Source: Hemileia vastatrix
Taxonomy: Eukaryota > Basidiomycota > Pucciniomycetes > Pucciniales > Zaghouaniaceae
DNA: 64,000 nt
NCBI GenBank assembly: GCA_030280995.1
Contig: JASXTE010000014.1
Span: 22,850,150 to 22,914,149 of the forward strand
Reading direction: 5' to 3'
Shown here piece by piece: positions 33,318 to 45,779 of this stretch. The notes beneath the pieces were generated by a model. It saw only the letters and a program-made list of their open reading frames with translations, did not search any database and was not told the DNA's origin. Position 1 is the first letter of the stretch; the number at the start of each line of letters is the position of its first letter. The position numbers were made by a program, and so were the translations under genes.

Positions 33318-34401
33318 TGTGGTAGCCTAAAGTTTAGTACGGCACCTAAATATGTAAATGGAGTTATTACGGCGTGCAAGATTGGCGTTATTATTTTTTA
33401 TAAAAGGGTTTTATTTAATTTATTGGAGTTTAAAATATGAAGAAATTGGTCACGAGCAAATGCCTACACAAATACAATTTATTTTACGGAGAAAACTTAT
33501 TTTTACGGTCTGAAAAATTTATAAGTATCAAGTCAAGTCACTCAAGAACCTTGGGAAATTTTCCCAGAATTTTTACTATTTTTCTTATATTTTTAAATGA
33601 ATTTTAAAGTTTTATAGAAATATTTACGTTTTCAAAAATTACTTAACTTTGATGAATTTTCACGGGGTAATTAGAGCTGCGCAGATTACGAAAATTAGTT
33701 TGGTATGTAAAGGGGAAGTAGCTCTAGTATGTGCAATTTTTCTAGATTTTTTATTATAGTTTTAAGGTTCTAATTGAGTCCGGAAAATCGGACGGACTCC
33801 GTACGGGCTCCGGATTGACTCTGGAAGAGCTCTGGAGGGGAAAATTTAGGCACGTGACTAGGAATACTTAAAGCGCTTCTCAAACTCAAAATTGAAGGGG
33901 GGGACACATCATACAGCTTAATCATTAACCACCACGGTCTCATTTTTTATTACTCAACAAATTAAATAAATTTGTAATACCCTTATACATTATATTTTAT
34001 ATAACATTTTAGAAATACTACTCAACAATTTAAATCAAACTTCATACAGGGTATCTTTAGAAAGGTCTTCATCGCTGGGACTTGATTATTGCTGTCTCAT
34101 AAAAATTCAAATTATTATAAAAACATAAAAGTCAATCTTTTCAGATCTTTCACTGGTACACCTTAATTGTTGTTATCAGTATTTCTTTTATCAACAGCCA
34201 CTTTCTTTAAATCTCAATAAGCGTTAATTATTTAGAGTTTCATTATTTTTATCAATCAGATTCAAGTAGATTGGTTAGCTTAGTGATTTAGAATTCCCAT
34301 TTTGTTATTTTTATTGGAAGGATGGGGTTTTCAGCTAAATCCACATATCTCCTCCGGATTCTGCTTACAGCAAGGCGACTGTAAGAGTTTACCTTACCAT
34401 A
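33318..34401 (+). repeat. 3' LTR of element A
   Basis: 1084 bp, TGTGGTA...TACCATA. Shorter than the 5' LTR mainly because the CCGTACGG repeat cluster is contracted, with scattered substitutions. Confidence 0.93.
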
Positions 34402-35045
34402 TCGCCTCATGTATGCAATTAGAATATTAAGTTTTTTTTTTATTTTTTTTCAATGTGAGAAAGAAAGTTGCCCACATGCATACATGAGGTGACATGTCGC
34501 CTCATCTATGCATGTAAGTAACTACCCTACCAGTTAGCTTCACTGTTTTACAGGAAGCAAAAGATGAGGCAAAATGCCACCTCATCTTTATTCCTATGCA
34601 CCCTAGTGTATTTCACATCTGCCTTTGACAAACAAGCAAAAGATGAGGCAGCATTGTGCCTCATCTTTTACCTCTTTTTTTTTCTGAGATTTTGTTATTG
34701 CATACATGAGGCAACATGTTGCCTCATGTATGCAAAGTAAATATTCAGTTTTTATTTGTATTTTTTTTCAATGTGAGAGAGCAAGTTGCCCACATGCATA
34801 TATGAGGTGACATGTCCCCTCATGTATGCATGTAAGCAACTAACCTACCCATTACTTTCAATATTTACCAGAAAGCTAACAATGAGGCAGCATGCCACCT
34901 CATATTTATGCAGATGAACCCTAGTGTATGTCACATCTGCCTTTGACCAAAGAGTGAAATATGGGGCAACATGGTGCCTCATATTTTGACTCTTTTTTTT
35001 CTGAGCTGCTGTTATTGAAAACATGAGGCAATTTTTTGCATTAAA
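34402..35045. repeat. Palindrome array, right part
   Basis: Resumes in the middle of the palindrome broken by element A and continues the four-palindrome unit for about two more units (palindromes near 34481, 34557, 34636, 34698, 34794, 34880, 34955), then decays near 35017-35045. Confidence 0.85.
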
Positions 35046-38000
35046 CTTTTGTTGAAAAGTTTATCTGATTAATTTTAAAACTTCATTCTATGAAAAAATT
35101 CAGAGTATATAATAAAAATATGCTAAGTAAGAATGAAAAAATTGAATTAAGTAAGTGTTATTTTGAGAGGCTTGTGCAAGGCCTTGTGGCTGCCAAAAGG
35201 GGGGCAGGGTGGGGCACCCCAGGGCATGACTGTAGAGCACTTCAAGTTGCTGAAGTTTTTTGTAAATATATATTGTTGAGTATCTTTATAAATTTCTTTA
35301 TTTGTACTGGAACTTGAGTTCAGTGAATTAAAATCTGGTTTTACTATTTAAAACTTTTTTAAGAGAATTCCAGAGGAAAAATATAATATAATATTTTTTA
35401 TTAAAAATAAATTATTTTATTAGATAGACTTAATCTCATAAACTTACTAACACTTTTTTGACTATAAGAAGTTGAACCTGTGCTATGGATTTTAAACAGA
35501 AATCAAGTAAGATTACAAGGCATGTGAAATAATAGATTTTTCATATACTTTGACTGAGATCCACTATTATTTTAACTCATTTTTGTGCAGTTTTTTAAAA
35601 CAGGACTTTAAAGTAAGAGCATATTCCAGGCCCTTCAGATCCTGCATTTTTATTTCAATACTAGATAATAGAAACATGAGAAAATTACTGGATGTATTTA
35701 TGTGTCCATAAGAATTTTTCACAAGTCAAAAATTTGGTTTCTTCTTTTGTAAAAGTGGAAGTTTCAGTATTTTTTTACTTTTCAATTTTTCCTAATCTAT
35801 TCTTTCAATTTGGGAGAAAACCTTAATTCATATTTTAAACAAGTGGAGTTCAAATTATACATGAAAAAACCAATCATTAATTTTTCAAATTTTCATTGGT
35901 CAAGTGGGACCTCTTGTAACTTCAATCTATGTACAAATTATAATTCAGTTAATATTAGCTTCTGACATATTTCCTGATGTTTTATCTCAACTTAGAGTGA
36001 TTGAAAAATCTCTGAAAATTATTGGAAATCTGTTCATCATTCAAATCATGTGACTTACTTTTCCAAGAAATGTTTTAGTCTTTTATAAATAGTAATTTCT
36101 TCCTGAATTATTGTCTTCTCTCTCATAATTAATTTATATTCAAGATGGAATCATTGTATAATTCCTCTCCCATCTGTATTAGCTTACTTCAATTTCACAT
36201 ATCTGACTTCAGAAGCTACCCAGGTTTTATTGAGTTACCTTTTTCACTTCATCTCTCTCATACATAACATATTATCAGGGCTAGGGCACATTCAACTCAT
36301 ATTAACATTAGTAAACAGTGCACTTATAATTCCCACATCCTCTATGTAATAATTGGCCTCTCAGGATATCAAACTTTATTTTCTGCTGTTGGGGGTTTAG
36401 CTTCTAGGGCAGGATTCATCCTCTATATGAGTTGAAGATACATTATTACCCCAAAAAGATACCAATTTCCCCCTACTAATTAATATTTTGAATTTATATC
36501 TTTCTAATTTCCTAATAACTATCTCCCAAGGACTTGAGTCACTCCCCAAAATAATTTATCTTATTCCTGAATATAACCCATTGATTAATTTGAGCTGTCC
36601 TGTGAAAGATATATTCAGTCAAAACAATTAAATATCCTCTATCTCCCCTGATTCTTTATTTCTTATCAGACCTTATCATTCTATAAAAGACATCAATGAA
36701 GATTTTTTAGAACAGGGGAAGGTGAAAAACATGTCAATGAGAAACTTTTCACCTTTCAAAAAGAAACTACAACAAAGCATGTGATAAAAATGGAAAGAAT
36801 ACTCTATTCTCCCCACATAGAGCAAGTACTGTCAGATGCAGCCAAGGGGGAAGAAGTTAAAAGGAGGGATCAATGCAGGGGATAAATATAATAGAGGTAA
36901 AAATACTTGTATATCATTTCAAAAACAAACATACCTAAAAATAGGTCAATCAGCAACTGTGCACCTTACAATAGCCACAAAAAAGCATGTGATGAAATAA
37001 GAAGGTACAAAAAGATGAGTTTCTGTGGTTAGGATTAAAAGTATAAGCAGAAAGTAAAAGGAAAGAATCTGGAAAAAGGACTCTATTATTCCCAAAAAAT
37101 TCAAGGAACGTAAGTTTCAGCCAAGGGGAAGCAGTGTACAGGAGGGAGAAATGGAAGTGATAAAGAGAATAGAGAAAAAAAATTTTGATGGGGAAAATGG
37201 AAACAGAAAGAAGAGGCTTGATTATATGACAAATCGCACCATATAAAGCAATGTAAACAACACAATGTTCACTAAGACTACTAAACTACAATACAGAGAA
37301 AGAGAAAGGTTCACACTGAAAGACAGAATTCACACAAAAGGAATTTTTTTCAAAAATACCATCTTTCCCCTCAAATTATTCCTCTCATGACTCAAGTAAA
37401 AGAAGAAAAAAGAGAGTACAGTTTGCATAGTGATACCACCACTGAGAACAGACCTCAAGCAAAAATTATTTTATGATGAAATTTGTTGAGAGAAGGAAAA
37501 AGAAGCTCTAAAAATTGTTGGGCCATCAGGAAGTTCTAATCCACTAGGTGTTGGACCCAGCTCATATAATGAAAAATATAGTTCTGATGTAGATAGTTCA
37601 AGTAATTATAGCGGAATAATCATTAGATGAAATTTTCCCTAATATATATCTTCCTTAGAGTCCGCATTTCAGGAATTTTCTGCCAGTTTTAGACCTTAAA
37701 TCAAATGGGGATCAGTTGCAACACCAAATGATTTAAATTCTTATTTGGATCTTAGTACTGAGGATTTAATGATGGTTCAAAATTTTATTTTTCATACACT
37801 CATTACCTCATGGTTCAACTGTGTTTGACACCATTTAGGGAAGACTGGAACAAATCTCAAGGCAGAAGAATGAATTTCGCTAAAAAAAAATTATGATGTG
37901 GTTTCTTTGTTTCTAGTTGTGAATATAGAAAATTCTGAAAGTAAAGAGAAGAATTTAATTAAGTGTATTTCCATTTTTGTATCAATAAAAAACCTTTTAA

Positions 38001-38790
38001 CTTACTTTTAAATCAATGAAGAAGAAATTATATCTCTTTATGATTAGCTGAAGGAGTATAAAAATTCCATGGAAAATTTTGGCCACAAATTCACATCAAG
38101 CCTAATGTCCACTTAGCCCAAAATTTTCCTGAAGTTCGGCAAATATTTGGCCCAGCATCATCAGAGGAGGCTTTGGATCATGAGAGTACGAATCAAATTT
38201 TAAGATCTATCCCACAAAATATTAATAAACTCATTTTTTCATAATTCTTTTTATTACTCATAATTTTTTACATTATTTTTGTGTTTTTATTTGAAATGGA
38301 CAAAATGTTAATGGAAATGTTCATCATGATAGTAAATATTAAATCTCTTCTTGAGATGAATGAAAATTGATTTAAAATACAAATTAAAGATTTTTTCAAT
38401 ATAGAAAAAGGAAAGACTTCAAAATAAACTGTTATATTTCTCTGTGAAGAATATGATTTATGGCCGGAATACTTAAACAAGATTTATAGAAAAATGTCTT
38501 TTTAAAAAAATTTTTTAAAGATAAATTCATTGGTGCTGTAAAATTTCTACAATCTAAAATTACTGATCTCCAATACTAAAACATTGGTGGTAAATACTTC
38601 TCATTATACTCAAAACAACAAGGTTATGTGAATATCAAGAGGCAACAAGATTGGAGTTTTTTTTTTTGAGAACGTGGAAGTCACTGAATTTTACCAGATC
38701 AAATATTTAATCTAGTTGAATTGTATGATGCTGTTGAAAAAAAATAGAAAATCCTTTCTCAAAAGCAGGATTCAAAACATTTTGGTGCTA
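35046..38790. other. AT-rich spacer with a minor direct repeat
   Basis: No gene recognised. A weak direct repeat of about 280 bp covers roughly 36770-36900 and 37050-37180 (shared AAGCATGTGAT, ACTCTATT, CAGCCAAGGGG). Short protein-like fragments occur but cannot be chained. Confidence 0.35.
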
Positions 38791-38794
38791 CAAT

Positions 38795-38935
38795 TGATGG
38801 TCTAAAAATGTTATTATTACTCATAAAGATATTATTGGACATGATTCAAGAACTCTCAATCCAAGCGGCTTTGGTGGTGTTTTATCAGATACTGTCTGTA
38901 TAATGTCATTAAGGAATATAGCCAGTGCATATTAG
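38795..38935 (+). pseudogene. Possible coding remnant
   Basis: One frame stays open through a globular-looking peptide (ITHKDIIGHDSRTLNPSGFG...). No family recognised, flanks are stop-rich. At best a decayed exon. Confidence 0.2.
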
Positions 38936-39131
38936 TCACCTTTATAATATCCATTATGAATTCAATATATGTATTTTAGACACCAAAGAATGATCTATTG
39001 CCTGTTGGAAATTATGCAAGCAGCAATATATGAAGAATTCAAATTGGTCCTAATGATTCAGCTATGAGCTATGTGTCAAGATGAAAAATTGTCCCACCAA
39101 AGTTCCAACACAGGTTTGACTCAGGTTAGAC

Positions 39132-39180
39132 CACAGATACTAAACAACCACTTGACTGCAAGTCGTCTAACTTTTGACCT
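39132..39180 (-). repeat. Right partner of the distant inverted repeat pair
   Basis: Reverse complement of 6622-6670, ending CTAACTTTTGACCT. Together they bracket the palindrome array and element A. Confidence 0.4.
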
Positions 39181-41930
39181 CGTGATAAGTATGTTATCTT
39201 CCTGAATATTTTTTCTATAATCTATTAAATAAAATAAAAAACATTTTGAGTCATTTTTTACTAAAGTTTTTATTTCAATGACTATATACATTTTACAAAA
39301 ATAATATATCTTAATTTTTGTGGAATTAGATTGAACTCAAAATGAGATCCTGTTTCAAAATGTGGTTAAAGCTAAGTTAAACTGTGAGAAAATTTATAAT
39401 TTTTTTAAATATTTATCAAATATTTTTAAATGTGAAAATAAGTATATTCTTATATCAAAATGATTTATATTAAATACTTTAAATTTCTGGAAACAAATAT
39501 AAATGATGAATCATTTAGGAGAAATTTTTTATTAAAAATATTTGAATGTTGATTTTCTAATATTATGGAATTATTCTTTTTTCTCCATTAAAGATTAAGA
39601 AGATAACTAAAAATTATTTTAATACATTTATAGCATATAAAAAAGGTATCAGATCTTATTTTTAGATTCATACTAACTCAAAAAAAAAAATTTTTCATTT
39701 TAAGTAAAAATTATATAGATCCTTCAAAGCCTCAGATTTTTTTCTTGATTTTCATGTGTAAATTAAAGAGAAATATCATAGGATAAAAATGGTATCTTTT
39801 TAAAAAATTAAGTAAATACATTTCAAATAAATATATATTGTTGTAAAAACTCAAAGCTTAACCTTAAGTTTTTGTTTTAAATGTGTACTGATGAGTTGAA
39901 ATATTCTCTATCCAAATTAATTTTTTTTAATATATTCATTCTAGTATTTATTATTTATAAGTCCAATTACAAGAAGATTTATAAAATCTTCTGTTTACAT
40001 ATAATATCAAAAGTATTTTACTTTAGAGAATTAGAAATTAAATAGCAGAATAATATAATTTTTACCTATCAGTGTGAATATCATTTTTCTAATAAATGAT
40101 TGATAAATTGTTAAGTCATATATTCTATTTAAGAAGTATGTGTAAATGTTCAGTTTTGAATTAATCCTATCAAGAACTTTTTTCCAAAGACTACAAAAGC
40201 AAACCTGAAACTTTTTACTTAATTTGTTCATCAACAACATAGAATTGAAATATTCTGTCTATTCATTTAAAATATGCATAATTATTTATTTTAATTAAAA
40301 TAAAATCCCTTTAAAACTAGATTAATTATATGAGTATAACTCAAAATACCTATAGTGTCTTTTTTACAAAATAATTATCATATAATAGTTATTCAATGAG
40401 TAACTAATATAATGATGAAAAATTACCACTTCTGCCTATTAAGTTCAGTTGTTGCACAAGACTTTACTTTGAAATTTTACCTGAACCACATTTTTTGACA
40501 TGAGAACACTTTTGAAAATCTATAGTGCAAATTCCTAGGTGGACATAGCAATTATCCCACCATATAGCATGGAAGAAAACTTAAGCATTATTATTAAATT
40601 TAAAGAATTTTATGCTTTTTTGTTGTGTTTTATCTTTAAAATTCTACTTCTAGTTTGAATTTCAATTTTTCATATGGAAAATTCATTGAATAGTGATTAA
40701 TTATTTTAACTCATGAGATCACTTACCAAGTGACAATATTTTCATGGAATTTTAATGAACTAAATCATGAAAAGTTCTGGAATCTCATTTATTTATTATG
40801 TTAACTAAATGCTGATTACAAAACTACTTAGTATTTGAAGAATAAACAAAACAAATAAAAGTTCAAAAATGAATTTCCTTTTGATTTTAATCATTGACTT
40901 GCATTTAAAAATTTCAAAAGATGGATTAAGATCTACTATTATAAGAGATATACTTTTTTACAGACATAATCAAATAATTTCTCAAATATTAGTGTTGAGT
41001 ATAAGGAATTTATTAGAGTACTTCATTTAGTCAGAGATTGAGAAAACACATTGATAATTTGTTTTGTTTAGTTATAAACCATGGAAAATCTGGGGGTGAA
41101 CTGCTAGAAATCCCCTCTCTTTGAACTCCAGAGTGTCTCTTATTATTCCAGGGTTATTCTAGCTTTATAACAATATACAAAATTGTATTGGAAGTACATT
41201 TATTCTCAGATTGATTATAGACAGAATATCAACTGATTCCAAATTATGCACAAGTTGATCCTCCAGAAATTGATTTTGGTCCTCTGTTGAGTACAAATTG
41301 ATCTAACCTAAGCTTATGCATATATAATAATTCAGGATTCTTGCTCTATTAAATTTGATAATAAAATAAAATATTGATGAATTTATATAAAAAATAGTTA
41401 TTATGTAAGATATTAAATTATAAATTTAGGCATCATAGGAGAGCACTTAATAGAACTTAATTATACTATGTGACACCTTAATACTGTATCACGCAGTTTG
41501 AAACATTTAAAACAAAATGTGTCATGATGGGCAATGAAATTGCTTTGACAGACACTTTCAAAATTAATACTGACCATAATACACAAGTATGAAACCTTGG
41601 CATCTATCCAATAAAAGATTTTCCTTCTGATAAATGGATTTTTCCAGTTACTCCCTGCTAAAAAGTGTCCTTGTGAGGTTTGTCTGACCTTCAGGGGGAT
41701 AATTTTGCCACATAAAACTACTTCTATTTCCATGATTGACCAAAACATCATCCTCATTTCCATCTAAAGAGTTGATCTCATCTGACTGTGGCTGATCAAA
41801 GGGGTCCACCACAATTTTATCCAAAATTTTGGTGAACACTTTTTTGATGGATGGTGACTAACTGGTGATTTCTGAAATTTTCCACCTGAAGTTAGGATAA
41901 ACTTCAGGATGATAAATTTATTATGAATAC
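39181..41930. other. AT-rich spacer
   Basis: No gene chain recognised. A short terminal fragment of the CTAGCA repeat lies near 41080-41110. On the minus strand 41839-41461 two overlapping frames look faintly protein-like (NHGNRSSFMWQNYPPEG, WIDAKVSYLCIMVS) and may be a dead exon pair. Confidence 0.3.
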
Positions 41931-41939
41931 TAAATTAAC

Positions 41940-42850
41940 TGAAGAATACTTTTGCCCTAGCTACTCTGCATCATAAAAGTGTCCAACTGAGGTTTAGCCA
42001 TAATTCAGGTAGACACTTTTGGAAAGGCACAGTCTGATGGGTTTAATATCTATATATGGCAATAAGTATCAGTTTTTTATCAACATGGAACTAGAATAAA
42101 TTTAATATGGCCAAAGTGTCCACCTGAAGTTTGGCCAAAATACAGGTGGAAATTTTTATGAGGATTACTTAATGAAATGAAGAAGACTTGCAATTACTTT
42201 CCATCATAAAATTATCAAACTTAGTTTTATAAAAAATTTTGGTGACACTCTTTCCAGATCCAGTCATATGGGATCAAATCTCTATATGGCAATGAGAATC
42301 AATTTTTAGTCAATCATGGCATTAGAAGTAATTTGATATGGACAAACTTTCCACCTTATTTTTGGCCAAAAATAAGTTGGAAATGTTTATGAGGAATACT
42401 AGATTAATTAAAGAATACTTGCACCCTACTACTGTCCATCATTAAAGTGTCCACCAGAAGAATTCTCAAACTTGTGGTTGACACCTTTGACCTGGTCTGG
42501 CCATATGGGATCGATTCTGAATATGGAAATGAGGATGTAATTTGGTCAATCATGGTACTAGAAGTAATTTGATATAGACAAAGTGTCCAACTAAATATTG
42601 GAAAAAAATCAGTTGAAAACTTCATTTATTTTTTCAAAAAATCAAATTAAGTTCAATTTTATTCCTGATGGTGCCCATTTTATCCAACACCTCTTCTGAG
42701 CCTTGAAAGTAGGCATTTAGCTTGAATTTTAAATTTCATATAAAATCCCTATTATTCAACCTATTTCTTTTTATTACTTTTTTTTCTTTTAGATATCAAT
42801 TAATTTTATGTAAAACAAATCATTTTCATAATTTTTTACCTGTATTTAAT
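41940..42850. repeat. Degenerate copies of the 605-bp hairpin repeat
   Basis: Several AAGTGTCCA...GGCCA... motifs at about 41978, 42116, 42209, 42352 and 42448, followed from about 42660 by the same block that precedes TTTAATAATATT in the copies at 4258 and 63510. The block is cut at TTTAATA (42850) by the Harbinger-like element. Confidence 0.65.
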
Positions 42851-42866
42851 AGGGGGTATCAATGTT
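42851..42866 (+). repeat. Left terminal inverted repeat of Harbinger-like element
   Basis: AGGGGGTATCAATGTT, followed by CAGGGATC; the right end in reverse reads the same 16 bases and then GACCGATC. Confidence 0.88.
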
Positions 42867-42934
42867 CAGGGATCCACAATTAGGGATCAGGAATTTTTTT
42901 TTCCGGGATCAGACATTATTGATTGTGGAAGATT

Positions 42935-42966
42935 CTTATCCACTAGCCCCGGGGCTAGTGGATAAG
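42935..42966. repeat. Subterminal 32-bp perfect palindrome
   Basis: Half-site CTTATCCACTAGCCCC, centred at 42950/42951. Outer bases continue as an imperfect inverted repeat (ATTATTG...CAATAAT). The right end has AATTGCGGAA/TTCCGCAATT at 62837-62880. Such structures may be transposase sites or block read-through; role unknown. Confidence 0.75.
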
Positions 42967-43230
42967 GAATCCACAATAATGCATTATCCTGCCTCTTATA
43001 CCCCAATTTCAATTCCTAATTCCTGATCTTAAACTCATCTCATCCATGATGGATTTTCAAGATAGTCACATGACTCATAATTGCTGATGCCATCCTAAAG
43101 TCTTTCCTCACTCTATGCTACTTAATTTTGGTGGCAAACCCTTAAGTTTTTTTTCTATCTACACACCCCAACTGCACATTTGGAGGTGAATTCCCACTTC
43201 CCTCATCACATAAGCCTTCCACCGGCAACA

Positions 43231-44492
43231 ATGAAACATCTATCTACTGGACGGCTACTTCACTCCACTATTAATGCCATCACTTTACTTTTAGTTCTCT
43301 ACTATAAATCTGACTCCCATTTGGAAGATGCTTTAGCTTATATGTGTTTTCTTTCCAAAAAGTGTTACATCATCACCAGGGGGCCAAATCTTTATCATGA
43401 TCCCCGATATGATCTGGCCTACATTCTCAACATTCCTCATTTAAACTTCACCCAACTTTTTAGAACTTCTCCCGATTCTTTCTTCAAATTTTATCAACTC
43501 ATCTCCATCATCCTATCTTTCATAACAATTTCCATAACAAACAGCGTAATTCTGCCATCCAACTTGCTGTTGCACTATGTCGCTTTGGCTCAAATGGAAA
43601 CAGTGCTGCTGTAAGACATTTGGATAATCTCTTTAACATAGGATATGGTACCCTGATATTATACACCAAGCGCTGTATGATTGCTATCCTTTCCCTCAAG
43701 TCTCAAACAGTTGCTTGGCCAACTCCAGAACAGCGACTTGAATCCTCTCAAGTAATGCAAGCTGAAGGTTTCCCTGGCTGTGTAGGATTTGTTGATGGCA
43801 CAACTATACCTTTAAGTCAAAAGCCTGCTCATGATGGCAACTATTATTTTGATCTCAAAAAAATGTTTCTTCAAAATCTTCTCCAATTTCTCATCCTTCA
43901 TAACCTAACTTTTCATCTTCTTTCTAGATACTCTATTGCCGTTCAACTTGTATGCGATGTCAATAAAAAATTTATTGCTTTTCATAGTGGCTGCCCTGGC
44001 TCATGTCATGACTCTTCCGTCTTCCAAAGAATGAGGATTTCTCAAACCCCTGACTCATACTTTGACGAATCTCAGTACCTCCTTGCAGACTCATCATATG
44101 CAAGTGGGAAGTACATTATACCTGCTTTCCGTGGTGCAACCTTAGAAAATGACCCCAAAACTAAATTTAAATATCACCCTGCCCAATCAAGAGTACGAAT
44201 TTAACATGCTATAGGTATTTTAAAGGGACAATTTTCTAGTCTTCGGGAGCTCAGAATCCAATTTCAAATAAAATTAGAGATCAAAACTGCAAATCATTGG
44301 ATCATGACTTGCATTATACTCCACAATATCCCAGCTGATTTAAAGGATGAGTGGAATGATCTTTATGAAGAAGAGGATCCTGAACCAGCACCGGCTCTTT
44401 CCTCCCTTGAATCACAAAACATTCATTCACACGGCATACACTCTATCATTATGCCTATTACTCTCCAACATTTCTCTTCACCACCCTTTTAA
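43231..44492 (+). pseudogene. PIF/Harbinger-type DDE transposase, inactivated
   Basis: ATG 43231. The product resembles DDE_Tnp_4-family nucleases: N-terminal HDPRYDLAYILNIPHLNF, a +1 shift near 43505 after FKFYQLIS, then QLAVALCRFGSNGNSAAV, first catalytic Asp in GFVDGTTIPL (about 43787), CHDSSVFQRM, second Asp in LLADSSYASGKY (about 44085). The third catalytic residue should follow SRVRI as Glu, but the codon is TAA at 44202-44204. The frame continues open behind it (HAIGILKGQF...CIILHNIPADLKDEWNDL) to TAA 44490. A 63-bp intron (43865-43927, GTTTCT...TTCTAG) restores DLKKIYSIAVQLVCD; being a multiple of three and stop-free, it could also be retained. Confidence 0.85.
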
Positions 44493-45779
44493 ATTATTTT
44501 TTTTACTCTCCAAATGTCCTCTTTGTGTACTTCATTCACTTGGTTTGGTATTTTGGTTTGTTGCATATTCATTTTTTTTTTTGGAATTTACGGTGAAGAT
44601 CTTTTTTTTGGATGGCTTATTGGTTTTCTTTCACCAGCTCAACATGAAATTGCATATTTTGTCAGTGATTTTTTTTTTCTTTCATCACTCACATCCTTTC
44701 ATCCTCTCCTCAAACATCACTCAAATATTTTCGTTACTATTATTTTCTCAACTCATCTCACCAGGTAAGTCTTTTATATTCTTTTTTCTTGTTTTTTATT
44801 TGCTAATCATGAATTTTATTATTTTGCTTTTTTTTTTTTTTTTTTTTTGTAAGTCCTTTTTTTTATTTTTAAGGTTAGACTAACTTTTTTTTATTTTCTC
44901 TTTTTTTTATTTTTTCTTTTTTTTTCTCTCCTTCACCCTCTTTAGCTCCCTCATTTCACCTATTTTCCTTTCTCTTTACCTGCCTCAAGTCATTCCTTCT
45001 CCAGTCTCTTTACCTTCCTCAACAGCCCCTTATTTCACCCTCCTTGCCTGTCCCAAATCCCCCCTTTCCCCCCTCTTTAGGTGCTTCAAGACCCCCCTTC
45101 CCCTCTCTTTAGGCACCTCAGCTATCCCCCCTTCTCCTCTCTTTAGCTGCTTCAACCCCCCTTTTAGGTTCCCTCCCCCCCCTCCACTTCCCTTTACCCA
45201 CCTCTACCCCTCCTCCTTCTTAACAAACGATTGTTAGTGATTGATTGTTAAGGAGTAGGAGGCGCTAGATTTGGTTTAAGGGGGGGGAAAGGGGACTGTT
45301 ATGGGAGTTAAATAGGGGTTACCTATCTTTTAAAAAACATACTAAAATGTATTTTTTTTTTGGCAGAATTTTAGAAAAAAATAACTATTACATTCTGTTA
45401 AGGTCTTTCCCTGTAAATTACAAAACAAAAAAGGTTTAGATATTAATTTTTAATTTTTCTTCCAAATAATTTTACTGAATTACTTTTTTTTTAATTTTAT
45501 TTGTTCTGATTTTTCTTTTACAGATTTTTTTTTTATTATTTTGACAGGATTTTCTGTGAAGGTTTTTTATAACCAAGATTCAGGTTTTCTTTTGTAATTT
45601 TTTTTTAAAAATAATTTTTACTGAAAATTTATAAATTTTTTTTTGTTTTAAATTTTTTTTATTTTTTTAAAAGGATATTGCTTTAAATTTTATTTTAAAA
45701 GATATTATTACGTGAGTTTTTTTTATAAAAATATGTGTTAAATTTTTTTTGACATTTAAATTTTTCTCAGATCAAATAA
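44493..45779. other. T-rich and C-rich spacer in Harbinger-like element
   Basis: Long T runs (about 44820-44930, 45340-45750) and a CCCCT-rich stretch at 45040-45220. No coding potential; contains the presumed oxygenase promoter. Confidence 0.5.

Larger units (their letters stand above)
9769..34401 (+). mobile_element. Element A: Ty3/gypsy LTR retrotransposon (host of nested B)
   Basis: Bounded by LTRs 9769-10897 and 33318-34401, both beginning TGTGGTA and ending TACCATA. Flanking TTGC (9765-9768) and TCGC (34402-34405) are a probable 4-bp target duplication with one change. Order: LTR, primer site, gag-protease, pol (RT, RNase H, integrase), 3' structured region, two antisense zinc-cluster genes, polypurine tract, LTR. 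About 13.1 kb once element B and its duplicated CCGG are removed. The integrase coding region is split by B between 17342 and 28858. The gag has one premature stop. The target is one of the array palindromes. Confidence 0.93.

Noticed and set aside
44493..44883. Hydrophobic open frames in the T-rich region as a membrane protein
   Set aside because: Phe/Leu/Ser strings come from poly-T; no start context, homology or exon structure.
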